The position numbers were made by a program, and so were the translations under genes. Below, in pieces: positions 47,018-56,027 of a stretch of 64,000 nt of DNA. Under the pieces are notes generated by a model, which made no database searches, was not told where the DNA came from, and saw only the letters and a program-made list of their open reading frames with translations. This stretch comes from Sphingobium soli. Lineage in GTDB: Bacteria > Pseudomonadota > Alphaproteobacteria > Sphingomonadales > Sphingomonadaceae. Each line of letters opens with the position of its first letter. The first letter of the stretch is position 1. The stretch lies in NCBI RefSeq assembly GCF_020782245.1, contig NZ_JAJGNP010000006.1, positions 124,001-188,000 on the forward strand. Reading direction: 5' to 3'.

Positions 47018-48622
47018 CTAGAAGCTGTAGCGCAGGCCAACCTGCCCCAGCGCGCTGATCACCGTGTCGATATCGTCTGCCTGAACCCCGTCCAGACCCA
47101 GCGAGGCGGACGCCGACAGGCGCCGGCTCAGCCCCTTGAAATAGCTGGTGAACCCGCCATAGTTCAGCACGTCCGGGCGGCCGCCGCTGGCGTCGAAATA
47201 ATTGATGTAAGCGACGGTTTCCAGGCTGTCGCGATCGTTGAACGCATAGGTCATCGACCCATTGCCGAACCAGTTTTCGTCCCGCGATCCGCGCACCAGC
47301 ACCATTTCGCCCTGCGGCGTAATGAACTTGCGCTGCGAATAGCCGGCGCCCAGGCCCCAGCCCCATTGCCCGCGCCGCAGCGCATATTGCGCCGCCACGC
47401 CGCGATAGCGGAAATTCGCCGCCGTGATGCCCGACAAGGCATCGTTGAAACATTGTCCCCCGCCCGTGACGGAGAAGGCGCAGCCGGTGATGTCGCCCGT
47501 GAAGGGATTGCGCGCAACGTCGAAATTGCTTCCCGACAGCGCCCCCACATTGGAGGTGATGACCCGCCCGAAACTGTCGATGCCGTCGAACACGACCAGT
47601 GCGAAATGGCTGTCCTGGCCCTGCCACAGGAAGCTGCCCTGATAGGTCATGCCGCCATAGCGTTCGCCCACCCGCGCCTGAAGCGAGGTGCGGCGGCTGG
47701 GCCGCCAGAGCACGCCGGCGTCCCAGATGATGTCGCTGAAATCATAGATCAGCGCGCGCGGCGAGCTGTTGTCGGTGACATAGCGGCCATTGCGGATGAC
47801 CGGCAGGCCGTCTTCGTCCAACAACGGCGACCGCTGGCTGATCTGTATGTCTTCATAGCCGACACCCCCCACCAGGGCGACAGTGGGGGAAATCGGCACG
47901 GTAGCGTCCACCCGGCCCCAGGCGTCCTCGAACCGCTGATCCAGCTGCCGCGCATCTTCGCGGTCATAGCCCGCGCTCGCGGTCAGGCCGACGCCCGGCA
48001 GCAGCGTGTCAGGTGAAAAGCCGACCGATCCCAGCAGGCTGTGCGTCCAGCTGTCGGCGAAGGAACCATTGGGCTGCGCACCCGCGAAATTCTGGTCGAC
48101 GCTGTCATCCACCCGCGCATAGCCCAGGCGATAGGAGGCATTGACGTTGAGATCGCCCAGTTGCGTCGTATAGGACGGCCCGGCATAGGCGGCCCAGACC
48201 TGGCTGGTATAAGTATCGCGCTGCGGCAGCGCGCCCGACAGGCCATCGGTGCGCACGCGGCTGGCAAGGCCCCCGGTCTGGAAGGTCAGGCCGCGCGCCA
48301 CGTTGAAATTGGCGCTGGCGATGCCGCTCAACACATCCTGATCGACCGCCTGGCTGCCCCAGCCGAAGCTATGATTATATTGGGCGTCGATCACCGCTTC
48401 GACGCGGCGATTCTGCACTTCGGCGGTGATGCCGGCGGTGACGTTGGTGTAGGTCAGCACGTCGCCACCGCCCTTCAACGGCGCGGTCACAACCTGGTCG
48501 ATGCCCAGATACGGCACGACATCGACGCGGCGATCGGCGCGCGACTCCTGCGCGGCGGCCGGGCTTGCCGCCAGCGCGGCGATGGCCGCAGACGCAAGCC
48601 AGATGGTGCGATGGAGCGTCAT
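47018..48622 (-). CDS. XrtA-associated outer-membrane beta-barrel protein (TIGR03016-like)
   Basis: A 534-residue protein with a Sec signal peptide (IWLASAAIAALAASPAAAQ). The mature protein is rich in alternating amphipathic strands with aromatic ends and finishes in a strand GLRYSF, typical of outer-membrane porin-like barrels. It matches the TIGR03016-type exosortase-locus outer-membrane protein in length and context and could be the outer-membrane part of the polymer secretion path. Its ATG overlaps the stop of the CpsD-like gene by 4 bases. Confidence 0.88.
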   Translation of the reverse strand: MTLHRTIWLASAAIAALAASPAAAQESRADRRVDVVPYLGIDQVVTAPLKGGGDVLTYTNVTAGITAEVQNRRVEAVIDAQYNHSFGWGSQAVDQDVLSGIASANFNVARGLTFQTGGLASRVRTDGLSGALPQRDTYTSQVWAAYAGPSYTTQLGDLNVNASYRLGYARVDDSVDQNFAGAQPNGSFADSWTHSLLGSVGFSPDTLLPGVGLTASAGYDREDARQLDQRFEDAWGRVDATVPISPTVALVGGVGYEDIQISQRSPLLDEDGLPVIRNGRYVTDNSSPRALIYDFSDIIWDAGVLWRPSRRTSLQARVGERYGGMTYQGSFLWQGQDSHFALVVFDGIDSFGRVITSNVGALSGSNFDVARNPFTGDITGCAFSVTGGGQCFNDALSGITAANFRYRGVAAQYALRRGQWGWGLGAGYSQRKFITPQGEMVLVRGSRDENWFGNGSMTYAFNDRDSLETVAYINYFDASGGRPDVLNYGGFTSYFKGLSRRLSASASLGLDGVQADDIDTVISALGQVGLRYSF

Positions 48623-49542
48623 CCGCGCCCCTCCCCCTTGTCATGATAATGGCCGAAATGCCGTCCCGTCGTGAAGCGCGCGGCATTGAGCAGCAGGCGC
48701 ACCTGCACCCCGCCCTTGAGCAAGGCGGCAGCTTCGCGCACCGCGCTTTCACTGGTCCGGTCGGCCTGCACCACCAGCAACGCGATGGCGGCATGGCCGG
48801 CCAGCACCGCGGCCGGCGACGCGCCGAGCAAAGGCGGCGAATCGAAGATCAGCACGCGTTCGGGCCGGCCTTCGGTCAGGCGCGCCAGCAAATGCTGAGT
48901 GCGGCTCGAGGTCAGATATTCGGTGTCATTGTTGCTGCGCTGCCCGGCGGACAGGACCGAAAGCGAGGGCAGGTCGGTGCGAACGATGCAATCCTCGATC
49001 GCGATCATCGGGTCGGCCAGCGCATCCATCAGCCCCGGACCGGGGTTGAGGCCCAGGCTCTGCGGAATCGACGGGCTGCCGAAATCGGCATCGACCAGCA
49101 GGATTTCCAGGTCCTTCTCCGCCGCCAGGCTGAGCGCCAGGTTGATCGCGCAAAAGCTCTTGCCCTCGCCGCTGTTGGGGGAGCAGACGAGGATGCGGTT
49201 GCCGCGCGGATTGTCGCGCAGCTGCGCCAGCAGGTCGCGCTTAAGCAGCCGGAATTCCTCGCTCATCACGGTCACCGGGCCTTCGGGCAACAGGAAGCCG
49301 CCCTGCGCCAGCGCGTCGCGGTCGATCGGCTGCACCGGGCCCGTCCAGGCCGGCGCGCGCGTGACCGGCGCATCGGGCGCGCCCGGCGCAACCGGCACGT
49401 CGACGGGCGGCGGCAGCGGCGCATCGGCAGGCACATCGACCGCCGGGGCAGCGCGCCCCTTCAGGGCAGCGGAGAAGTCATAAATCTGGGTCGCGCGCTC
49501 TATCAGCGATCCGCGGCCCTTGATGGAGCTATGCTGGTTCAT
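48619..49542 (-). CDS. XrtA-associated CpsD/BY-kinase-like ATPase without an obvious tyrosine cluster
   Basis: A 307-residue P-loop protein. A Pro/Ala/Val-rich linker (about 30-68) precedes the kinase-like domain. Walker A SPNSGEGKS, Walker A' LLVDADFGSPSI and Walker B VLIFDSPP are those of bacterial tyrosine autokinases. Unlike most BY-kinases, the C-terminus carries only one tyrosine (HYHDKGEGRG), so the usual multi-Tyr autophosphorylation tail is missing. GGAG lies 9 bases before the chosen ATG. It pairs with the Wzz-like partner just upstream (14-base gap) to control chain length. Confidence 0.9.
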   Translation of the reverse strand: MNQHSSIKGRGSLIERATQIYDFSAALKGRAAPAVDVPADAPLPPPVDVPVAPGAPDAPVTRAPAWTGPVQPIDRDALAQGGFLLPEGPVTVMSEEFRLLKRDLLAQLRDNPRGNRILVCSPNSGEGKSFCAINLALSLAAEKDLEILLVDADFGSPSIPQSLGLNPGPGLMDALADPMIAIEDCIVRTDLPSLSVLSAGQRSNNDTEYLTSSRTQHLLARLTEGRPERVLIFDSPPLLGASPAAVLAGHAAIALLVVQADRTSESAVREAAALLKGGVQVRLLLNAARFTTGRHFGHYHDKGEGRG

Positions 49543-49556
49543 GGGATCGCGCTCCT

Positions 49557-51077
49557 TCACGCCATGCCGCGCTGGACAAATTCGACCGCGATCAGCAGCA
49601 GGCAGACGCCCGCCAGCCCTCCGCTCGCGGCGGCAAACCATTTCATGCGCTGTTTCTCAACCGCTTGCTGGGCAGCGCTGCGCACCTGGCTGATCGAGCC
49701 GGCGACCGGCAGGCCGATCGCCCGCTCCAGCCGCGCGGCGGTGGAAAAGCTGCCCTTGAGTTGGCCTAGGGCAAAGGCGACGCCAATGCCGGCGGCGATG
49801 GCGAGCACGAGCACGCCCAGCAGCAGCAGCGGACGGTTGGGTGCGGTCGGCGCGGTCGGCGTGCTGGGCGGCTGGATCACGCGGAACTGCACCGCGCCGG
49901 TTTCGGTCTTCACCTCGCCGCGCAGGCGGATTTCCTCGCGGTCGGCGAGCAGCTTGTCATATTGGGTCTTGAGAACCTCATAGTCGCGGTCGAGCTTTTC
50001 CTGCTCCGATGCGATACCCGGCTCATCGACCTGGCGTGACATCATCGCGTTGAGATCGGCCTGAAGCTGCGCCTTGCGCGCCTGGAGCGCCTGCACCGTG
50101 GCGGCGCGTTCGGCCTGCATCGACTTGATCGACAGATAGGCGGGATTGGGCGTGCCGCCGCCGCTCGCGCTACCGCCGCCGCCGTTCTTGCGCAGCGCCT
50201 CGACCTCGCGCTGGGCGGCGATGACGTCGGGGTGGTTGTTGGTCCAGCCGCGCGCCTTCATTGACGCGAGATTGGCCTGCGCCTGCGCCAATGCCGACGG
50301 TCCGCCCGAAGCGCCCACGCCCGGCAGCGTCTGCGGCGTCCCGGCCAATTGGCCGTTCATCGCCGACAGCGCGCTTTGCGCCTGCACCAGTTGCGAATCG
50401 ATGGTGTTGATCTCCATCCGCGCCGCGTCCATGCGCTGGCTGATGGAGCCCGCGCCCGGCAGCAGCCCGGCATAACGCTGGGCAAATTCGATGCGACGCT
50501 GGTCGGCGGCCTCCAACTGCTTGGCGCGGCCAGCGATCTGCTGGTCAAGAAACGCCAGGCTCTGCTTGGTTTCGCGGCGGTCGCCCGACAGATTTTCCTC
50601 CTGGAAAATGTCGATCAGCTTTTGCACCACCTGCTGCGCGATGCGCGCATTGGCGCCGTCCGACAGACTCGAATCGGCCGAAATGGCGCTGATGTCGATC
50701 ATGCTGGGATCGGCCTGCGCCATCACGCTGATGTTTTCGCGCAGCGTCGTGATCTTGGCGGCGATGTCGCGCGGGCCGGACACGGACTGCGACAGGTCAG
50801 TGCCGCGCACGACCTTTTCCAGATTTTCCGCGCTTGCCAGCGTGCTGCGCAGCCGGTCGAGATCCTGTTGCGACTGGACTTGGGTGATACCCATGCGGTC
50901 TTCCAGCAGCGACTGGGTGTTCACATAGACCCGCGCCTTGGACTGGTAGCTGTTGGGGATGAGCGCGACGCCCAGCCAGCCAAGCATGGCGACGCCCCAG
51001 GCGACCGCCAGCGCCACCCAGCGCCGGTTCCATATGCCGTGCAGCAGCACGAGCAGTTCATCGTAAAGGCCCGCCAT
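49557..51077 (-). CDS. XrtA-associated chain-length determinant (Wzz/GumC-like)
   Basis: A 506-residue inner membrane co-polymerase. The N-terminal helix is about 17-37. A long periplasmic coiled-coil region (about 50-420) includes QTLPGVGASGG and a coiled-coil SIKSMQAERAATVQALQARK. A second helix (about 427-446) is preceded by the Pro-rich FRVIQPPSTPTAP segment, and a third helix (about 480-500) is characteristic of the exosortase-linked family (TIGR03007-like). It lacks its own kinase domain, which is supplied by the downstream CpsD-like gene. Confidence 0.93.
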   Translation of the reverse strand: MAGLYDELLVLLHGIWNRRWVALAVAWGVAMLGWLGVALIPNSYQSKARVYVNTQSLLEDRMGITQVQSQQDLDRLRSTLASAENLEKVVRGTDLSQSVSGPRDIAAKITTLRENISVMAQADPSMIDISAISADSSLSDGANARIAQQVVQKLIDIFQEENLSGDRRETKQSLAFLDQQIAGRAKQLEAADQRRIEFAQRYAGLLPGAGSISQRMDAARMEINTIDSQLVQAQSALSAMNGQLAGTPQTLPGVGASGGPSALAQAQANLASMKARGWTNNHPDVIAAQREVEALRKNGGGGSASGGGTPNPAYLSIKSMQAERAATVQALQARKAQLQADLNAMMSRQVDEPGIASEQEKLDRDYEVLKTQYDKLLADREEIRLRGEVKTETGAVQFRVIQPPSTPTAPTAPNRPLLLLGVLVLAIAAGIGVAFALGQLKGSFSTAARLERAIGLPVAGSISQVRSAAQQAVEKQRMKWFAAASGGLAGVCLLLIAVEFVQRGMA

Positions 51078-51079
51078 GG

Positions 51080-51724
51080 TCAGAACATGCTTTCAGGGAT
51101 GATGATGACGTCGCCGGGGGCCAGCATGACATTGGCCTTGGTGTCGCCACGCTTGAGCAGGTCGTTGAGGCGGACCTGATATTCCTTCTGCTTGCCGGTT
51201 TCCTTGTCGAAGCGGACCAGGCGCGCGCGGTTGCCCGCGGCAAATTCGCTGAGGCCACCGACCGCGATCATCGCATCGAGCAGCGTCATGTTGGCGCGAT
51301 AGGGGATGGAGGCCGGCTTTTCCGTCGCCCCCACGATCCGCACCTGCTGGCTGAACGTGCCGCTGAAATTATTGACGATGACCGACACCAGCGGGTTTTC
51401 GATATATTGCGAAAGCGCCAGCTTGATGTCGTCGGCCAGCATCTTGGGCGTCTTGCCCACGGCCGGCATGTCGGTGATGAGCGGCGTGGTGATCCGCCCG
51501 TCGGGCCGGACCTGCACCTTTGCGCCCAATTCCGGGTTGCGCCAGACGAAGATGGTGAGGTCATCGAGCGGGCCGATGACATATTCCTCGCCCGGCCCCT
51601 CCTGCGTGGACACGAAGGATGCCGGCGGCAGTTGCGGCCCGGACGGCGCGGAGGCGCAGCCCGACAAGGCGACGGCGGGCAGCGACACCCCCATCAGGAA
51701 CTTGGAAACCGACACGAAACGCAT
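51080..51724 (-). CDS. XrtA-associated Wza/GumB-like polysaccharide export lipoprotein
   Basis: A 214-residue outer-membrane lipoprotein. The chosen ATG gives a signal ending in the lipobox LSGC (LPAVALSGC); longer upstream readings lack it. The poly-export domain (about 48-125) holds YVIGPLDDLTIFVW and VRPDGRITTPLI, and a SLBB domain (about 130-210) ends in APGDVIIIPESMF. It forms the export pore for the polymer. It is the first gene of the main export unit, 2 bases before the chain-length gene. The 130-base region upstream separates it from the PLP decarboxylase gene and may hold a promoter. Confidence 0.93.
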   Translation of the reverse strand: MRFVSVSKFLMGVSLPAVALSGCASAPSGPQLPPASFVSTQEGPGEEYVIGPLDDLTIFVWRNPELGAKVQVRPDGRITTPLITDMPAVGKTPKMLADDIKLALSQYIENPLVSVIVNNFSGTFSQQVRIVGATEKPASIPYRANMTLLDAMIAVGGLSEFAAGNRARLVRFDKETGKQKEYQVRLNDLLKRGDTKANVMLAPGDVIIIPESMF

Positions 51725-51854
51725 ATTCTCACCCCTTGCCGTGCCCCGGTGCGCCCCGCCACCAAGGAGTGACAGCGGCAGGAACGCACGGGCTTTGGGC
51801 AATGTCATGCCGGTAAAGGGTAAAGATAGCGTTAGGAGTCAAGTCATTCGACTA

Positions 51855-53087
51855 TCACCCAAGTAAAAGCTCCCGTGCGGGTGGATGTCCCAAAAAGGCC
51901 ATCGGGCTCGCGGATGCTCCATAGGCACCGGCCAGAAATATCGCGATCAGGTCGCCTTCGCTGATTTGCGGCAGCGCAACCTTTTCGCCCAGCCGGTCGA
52001 TGGGCGTGCACAGACAGCCCACAATCGTCACGGGATCAAGGGCCGGTGCGGCATCGAAACGACTCGCGAGCGCGATCGGATAGTTGCGGCGGATGACCGT
52101 GCCGAAATTGCCGCTGGCGGCGAGCTGATGATGCAATCCGCCATCGACGACGACGAAGCGCTCGCCCTGGCTGTCTTTCACATCGACCACGCGGGTGAGA
52201 TAAACGCCCGCTTCCCCTACCAGCCAGCGCCCCAGTTCCAGCGCGAATCGGCTGCCGGCCAGGATAGGCGGCCGCGACTCCAGAGCCCGGCTGAGCGCTA
52301 CGCCGACCGGGCGAATGTCGAGCGGGGTGTCGCCGGGGAAATAGGCAAGCCCAAAACCGCCGCCCAGATTGACGAGCGGCGGCGTCGCGCCGACCTCCTG
52401 CGACAATCGCGCCGCCAGGGCGATGGTCGCGGCCTGCGTGTCGATGATCGCCTGCGCGTCCAGATTCTGGCTGCCCGCGAAAATATGCCAGCCGCGCCAA
52501 TCCGCACCCGCGTCAATGATCCAGCGCGCCAGCGCCGCCGCGCGGTCGGCGTCGACGCCGAAGGGCTTGGCCCCGCCGCCCATGCGCATGCCTGATCCTT
52601 TAAGGTCGAAATCGGGATTGACCCTTATGGCAAGACGGGGTTGCTTGCCGATCGCCTCCCCCGCCGCGATCGCGCGGCGCGCTTCGCCTTCGGACTCCAG
52701 ATTGATAGTGACGCCGGCGAAAATGGCGGCGGTCAGTTCATCCGTGCGCTTGCCCGGCCCGGCGAAGCTGATGCGATCAGGCGCCATGCCCGCTTCCAGC
52801 GCCATGTCCAATTCGCCACCCGACGCGATGTCGAAGCCGTCCACCTGCACCGCCATGCGGCTCAACAGCGGGGCGAAGGGATTGGCCTTGATCGCATAAT
52901 GGAGGTCGATCCCGGCCGGCATGGCGTCGCGAAAGCGCTGCACCTTCGCCTCCACCAGCGCCATGTCATAAACGAACAGCGGCGTGTCGCCCGCTTCATC
53001 GACCAGGCTTTCCGCACCACAGCCGCCAATCAGCAACATGCCGTCTTCGCATCCGAACCCGGACGGAATGGGTCCCATCGGCTTCAT
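51855..53087 (-). CDS. XrtA-associated PLP-dependent decarboxylase (ornithine/DAP/arginine decarboxylase type)
   Basis: A 410-residue fold-type III PLP enzyme of the TIGR03099-like exosortase-linked group. The PLP lysine is Lys67 in HYAIKANP, the glycine-rich phosphate loop is NLGGGFGLAYF, and the second-domain cysteine appears in GCLCTP. It is related to diaminopimelate and ornithine decarboxylases, so it probably decarboxylates an amino acid or an amino acid already attached to a carrier. Its ATG overlaps the acyl-CoA ligase stop by 4 bases. It is one element of a ligase-carrier-decarboxylase set. Confidence 0.9.
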   Translation of the reverse strand: MKPMGPIPSGFGCEDGMLLIGGCGAESLVDEAGDTPLFVYDMALVEAKVQRFRDAMPAGIDLHYAIKANPFAPLLSRMAVQVDGFDIASGGELDMALEAGMAPDRISFAGPGKRTDELTAAIFAGVTINLESEGEARRAIAAGEAIGKQPRLAIRVNPDFDLKGSGMRMGGGAKPFGVDADRAAALARWIIDAGADWRGWHIFAGSQNLDAQAIIDTQAATIALAARLSQEVGATPPLVNLGGGFGLAYFPGDTPLDIRPVGVALSRALESRPPILAGSRFALELGRWLVGEAGVYLTRVVDVKDSQGERFVVVDGGLHHQLAASGNFGTVIRRNYPIALASRFDAAPALDPVTIVGCLCTPIDRLGEKVALPQISEGDLIAIFLAGAYGASASPMAFLGHPPARELLLG

Positions 53088-54601
53088 GCGCCCTGCTCCC
53101 GCGCCAGCGCCACCCGGTCGATCTTGCCATTGGGGTTGCGGGGAAACTGATCCAGCATGACGATGTCCCTGGGCTGCATGAAATTGGGAAGCTCGCGTTT
53201 GAGGTGCGCGGCGACGGCGCCGGGTACATCATCCCCCTGCCCCCGCAGCAGCAACCGCACCGCCTGCCCCAGCCGGTCGTCCGCTATGCCCAGCGCCACG
53301 GCTTCGGCGACGCCGGGCACCGCGACGGCGGCCTCCTCTATCTCGGTCGGGCTGATGCGGTTGCCGGCGGACTTGATCATCGCATCGTCGCGGCCGACGA
53401 AATAGAGCAGGCCTTGGCCGTCCCGCCGCACCGTATCGCCCGACCACACCGCCACGCCGCCATAGCGGGATGCGGACGGCGCGGGCCGGAATCGTTCAGC
53501 GGTGCGCGGGGCGTCTTGCCAATAGCCCTGCGCCACCAATGGCCCGCAATGGACCAGCTCACCCGGCTCCTCATCGTCGGTGATACTGCCATCGGCGCGC
53601 ACGACCAGAATTTCGGCAAAGGGGATTGCGCGGCCCATCGAATCGGGATGGCTGTCGACCAGCGCGGGCGGCAGATAGGTGGAGCGGAATGCTTCGGTCA
53701 GGCCATACATGGGATAAAGGTCCGCCTGCGGAAACAGCGCCCGCAACCGCGCCACCAGCGGTCGCGTCAGCGCCCCGCCGCTGTTGGTCAGCCGCTGGAG
53801 CTTCCCCGCCACGTCCGCCGGCCAGTCCAGTTCCGTCAATTGCACCCAGAGTGGCGGCACGCCCGCCAGCGTCGTGATATCGCGGCGATCCACCAGCTTC
53901 ACCACATCGCGCGGCGTCAGATAATCGAGCGGGTAGACGCATCCGCCCGCATACCAGGTCGAAAACAATTGATTCTGACCATAGTCGAAGCTGAAGGGCA
54001 GGACGCAGGCGGTGCGATCATCGGGCGAAAGGCGCAGATAGTCGGCGACCGCGACCGCCCCCAGCCACAGATTGGCGTGGGTCAGCATCACGCCCTTGGG
54101 GCGGCCGGTCGATCCGCTGGTGTAGAGGATGGCCGCCAGCGCGCCCGGATCGGCCTGCGACGGGCCGATGCCATCCCCGCCGCTCATAGCGCAGGCGGCA
54201 TCATCCTCACGGTGGACCTGGCACCCGGCCGGCACGTCACCGGGTTGCAGGCTCTCGACCCGCGCGCCCGTGCCGATCAGCATGGCGGCGCCGCTGTCTG
54301 CCAGGATATGCGCGACCTGACCATGTTTGAGCAGCGGATTGACCGGCACATGGACCAGCCCCGCGCGCGGCGCGGCGAGCGGCATCAGCGCCGCCACCGG
54401 CCCCTTTGCCATCCAGCTTGCCACCCGCGCGCCCGGCTCCAGCCTGAAGCCCGCAAGCCATCCCGCCAGCCGCCCCAGCGTCTGTTCCAGTTCGGCATAG
54501 CTATAGCGGCCCGACCGGCCGTCGAGCGCCGGCGCGGCAGGATCGGCCCGCAACAGCAGATGGTCGATCGGCAGGACCGCCGCGCCATCGATCAGGGACA
54601 T
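53084..54601 (-). CDS. XrtA-associated acyl-CoA/acyl-ACP ligase (AMP-forming)
   Basis: A 505-residue ANL-superfamily enzyme. The P-loop ILYTSGSTGRPKGVML, the MYGLTEAFRS adenylate segment, GNRISPTEIE and the catalytic lysine in NPNGKIDR are all present. The family fits TIGR03098-type exosortase-locus ligases. With an acyl carrier protein gene nearby on the opposite strand, it likely activates a carboxylic or amino acid and loads it on that carrier. Start choice: ATG at 54601; an in-frame GTG 12 bases upstream (54613) is an alternative, and neither has a strong ribosome site. Confidence 0.9.
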   Translation of the reverse strand: MSLIDGAAVLPIDHLLLRADPAAPALDGRSGRYSYAELEQTLGRLAGWLAGFRLEPGARVASWMAKGPVAALMPLAAPRAGLVHVPVNPLLKHGQVAHILADSGAAMLIGTGARVESLQPGDVPAGCQVHREDDAACAMSGGDGIGPSQADPGALAAILYTSGSTGRPKGVMLTHANLWLGAVAVADYLRLSPDDRTACVLPFSFDYGQNQLFSTWYAGGCVYPLDYLTPRDVVKLVDRRDITTLAGVPPLWVQLTELDWPADVAGKLQRLTNSGGALTRPLVARLRALFPQADLYPMYGLTEAFRSTYLPPALVDSHPDSMGRAIPFAEILVVRADGSITDDEEPGELVHCGPLVAQGYWQDAPRTAERFRPAPSASRYGGVAVWSGDTVRRDGQGLLYFVGRDDAMIKSAGNRISPTEIEEAAVAVPGVAEAVALGIADDRLGQAVRLLLRGQGDDVPGAVAAHLKRELPNFMQPRDIVMLDQFPRNPNGKIDRVALAREQGA

Positions 54602-54678
54602 GCTTTCAGCCACGGATGCTTAACGCCATGTGCAGAATTTTCTCCTAAAGCTGTGCTGGTTGGGGCGGAGATAGTCGG

Positions 54679-55689
54679 TTGCAGTCGCCAAGGGAATATC
54701 ACAGCTTCGCCGATGTGCGACGCGCGCTCGGGCACAGGCCTGGCGCGCTGGACGACGTGCGCCTGTTCGACCGGCTCGACTGGATGGAATCGCTTCATCG
54801 CCACTGTTTCGCCGATGTGCCGCTTCGCGTCGTTCATTCAACGCAGGGACAAAGCGACGCCTGGCTGTTCCTTCTGGCGCTGGCGCGCGGACGGCTTGAG
54901 GCATTGGCCAACTATTACAGCTTCGCCTTTGCCCCTGTTTTTACAGGTGCACCGGACCCGGCGGCGCGGCGCGCGATGCTGCAAGCCATGGGTCGACATC
55001 TGCGCTCCAGCAGCGCGCGGATGAGCTTCTACCCCCTGGAAGACTGCGCCGAATTGCGTTGGGCGCTAGGCCGGGCGGGATGGTGGACCGTGCGCCGGAC
55101 CATGGGCGGGCGCCATCTTCTCTCGCTCGATGGGCAGGATTTCGCGACCTACTGGCGCGCGCGGCCGGGTCGGCTACGCAATCTGGTCCGGCGCAAGGGC
55201 CGGGGCGATCCCTTCACGCTCACGATCCATGACCGGATGACGCCGGATCTGTGGGACGATTATGTCGCGGTGCAGGCGCGCAGCTGGAAATCGGTCGAGC
55301 CCGAAGGCGGCCTCGATTTCCTGCGCGATCTGGCCGAGCGGGAAAGCGCGGCCGGCAGGCTGCGGCTGGGGTTCGCGCGACAAGGCGGCCAGGCGGTCGC
55401 CACGCAGCTCTGGACGATCGATCGCGGCGTCGCGCTCATCCACAAGCTGGCGCATGACAAGGCGTTCGATGCCCGGTCGCCCGGCACCCTGCTCAGCCAT
55501 GCCATGTTCCGCCATGCGATCGACCAGGATCGCGTGACGATGATCGATTATGGGACGGGCGACAATGGCTACAAGACCGATTGGATGGAGCGGCGCATCC
55601 CGCTCACCCGCGTCGATGCCTTTAACCCGCGCGCCGTCAACCAGTGGCCGGCCGCGGTACGGGCAATGATTTCCGCGCTTGTCGGCTAG
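54679..55689 (+). CDS. GNAT/FemAB-like transferase divergent from the XrtA ligase
   Basis: A 336-residue soluble protein of the BioF2/Acetyltransf_6 type. The GRLRNLVRRKGR basic segment and the MIDYGTGDNGYKTDWM block resemble, at fold level, the FemAB protein at 43322. The start is TTG with GGAG 8 bases upstream, the best-supported start. It is 28 bases upstream of an acyl carrier protein gene on the same strand and is divergent from the acyl-CoA ligase, so an acyl-ACP or aminoacyl donor is plausible. The acceptor is unknown. Confidence 0.85.
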   Translation: MQSPREYHSFADVRRALGHRPGALDDVRLFDRLDWMESLHRHCFADVPLRVVHSTQGQSDAWLFLLALARGRLEALANYYSFAFAPVFTGAPDPAARRAMLQAMGRHLRSSSARMSFYPLEDCAELRWALGRAGWWTVRRTMGGRHLLSLDGQDFATYWRARPGRLRNLVRRKGRGDPFTLTIHDRMTPDLWDDYVAVQARSWKSVEPEGGLDFLRDLAERESAAGRLRLGFARQGGQAVATQLWTIDRGVALIHKLAHDKAFDARSPGTLLSHAMFRHAIDQDRVTMIDYGTGDNGYKTDWMERRIPLTRVDAFNPRAVNQWPAAVRAMISALVG

Positions 55690-55717
55690 GACGCGAAACT
55701 ATAGTTAGGCGCGCATT

Positions 55718-56005
55718 ATGCACGCCGCCCATCCTCAGCCGTCCGACCAGTCGATCCCTGTCGAAACCCAGATGCGGGCGCTGCTGCGCGACGCGCTTGG
55801 CCTGTCGCAGGACCGGGTCGATGCGTTTCATGCCGACACGCCTCTGTTCGGCGCATTGCCCGAACTCGATTCCATGGCGGTCGCAGGCTTGCTGACAGAG
55901 ATGGAGGATCGCTTCGCCATCCTCATCGAAGATGAGGATATCGACGGCGATACGTTCGAGACTTTCGGGTCGCTCGTCGCCTTTGCGCGGGCCAAGGTCG
56001 GCTGA
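55718..56005 (+). CDS. Acyl carrier protein (dedicated, XrtA-locus)
   Basis: A 95-residue four-helix carrier. The phosphopantetheine serine is Ser52 in ELDSMAVAGLL, followed by the acidic helix 2 and the DIDGDTFETFGSL helix-3 region. It is longer and more divergent than fatty-acid AcpP. It lies downstream of the GNAT-like transferase and opposite the acyl-CoA ligase and PLP decarboxylase, so it is probably loaded by that ligase rather than serving fatty-acid synthesis. Confidence 0.9.
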   Translation: MHAAHPQPSDQSIPVETQMRALLRDALGLSQDRVDAFHADTPLFGALPELDSMAVAGLLTEMEDRFAILIEDEDIDGDTFETFGSLVAFARAKVG

Positions 56006-56027
56006 CCCTGGCCCCTGCGCGCCGGAC

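Noticed and set aside
51725..51854. Possible sigma-54 promoter upstream of the export lipoprotein gene
   Set aside because: The best match (CCGGCATGACATTGCCC on the minus strand) has 9 rather than 10 bases between GG and GC, so it fails the -24/-12 spacing.
51725..51854. Housekeeping -35/-10 promoter upstream of the export lipoprotein gene
   Set aside because: A TTGACT is present on the minus strand but no acceptable -10 lies 16-18 bases downstream; left unannotated.
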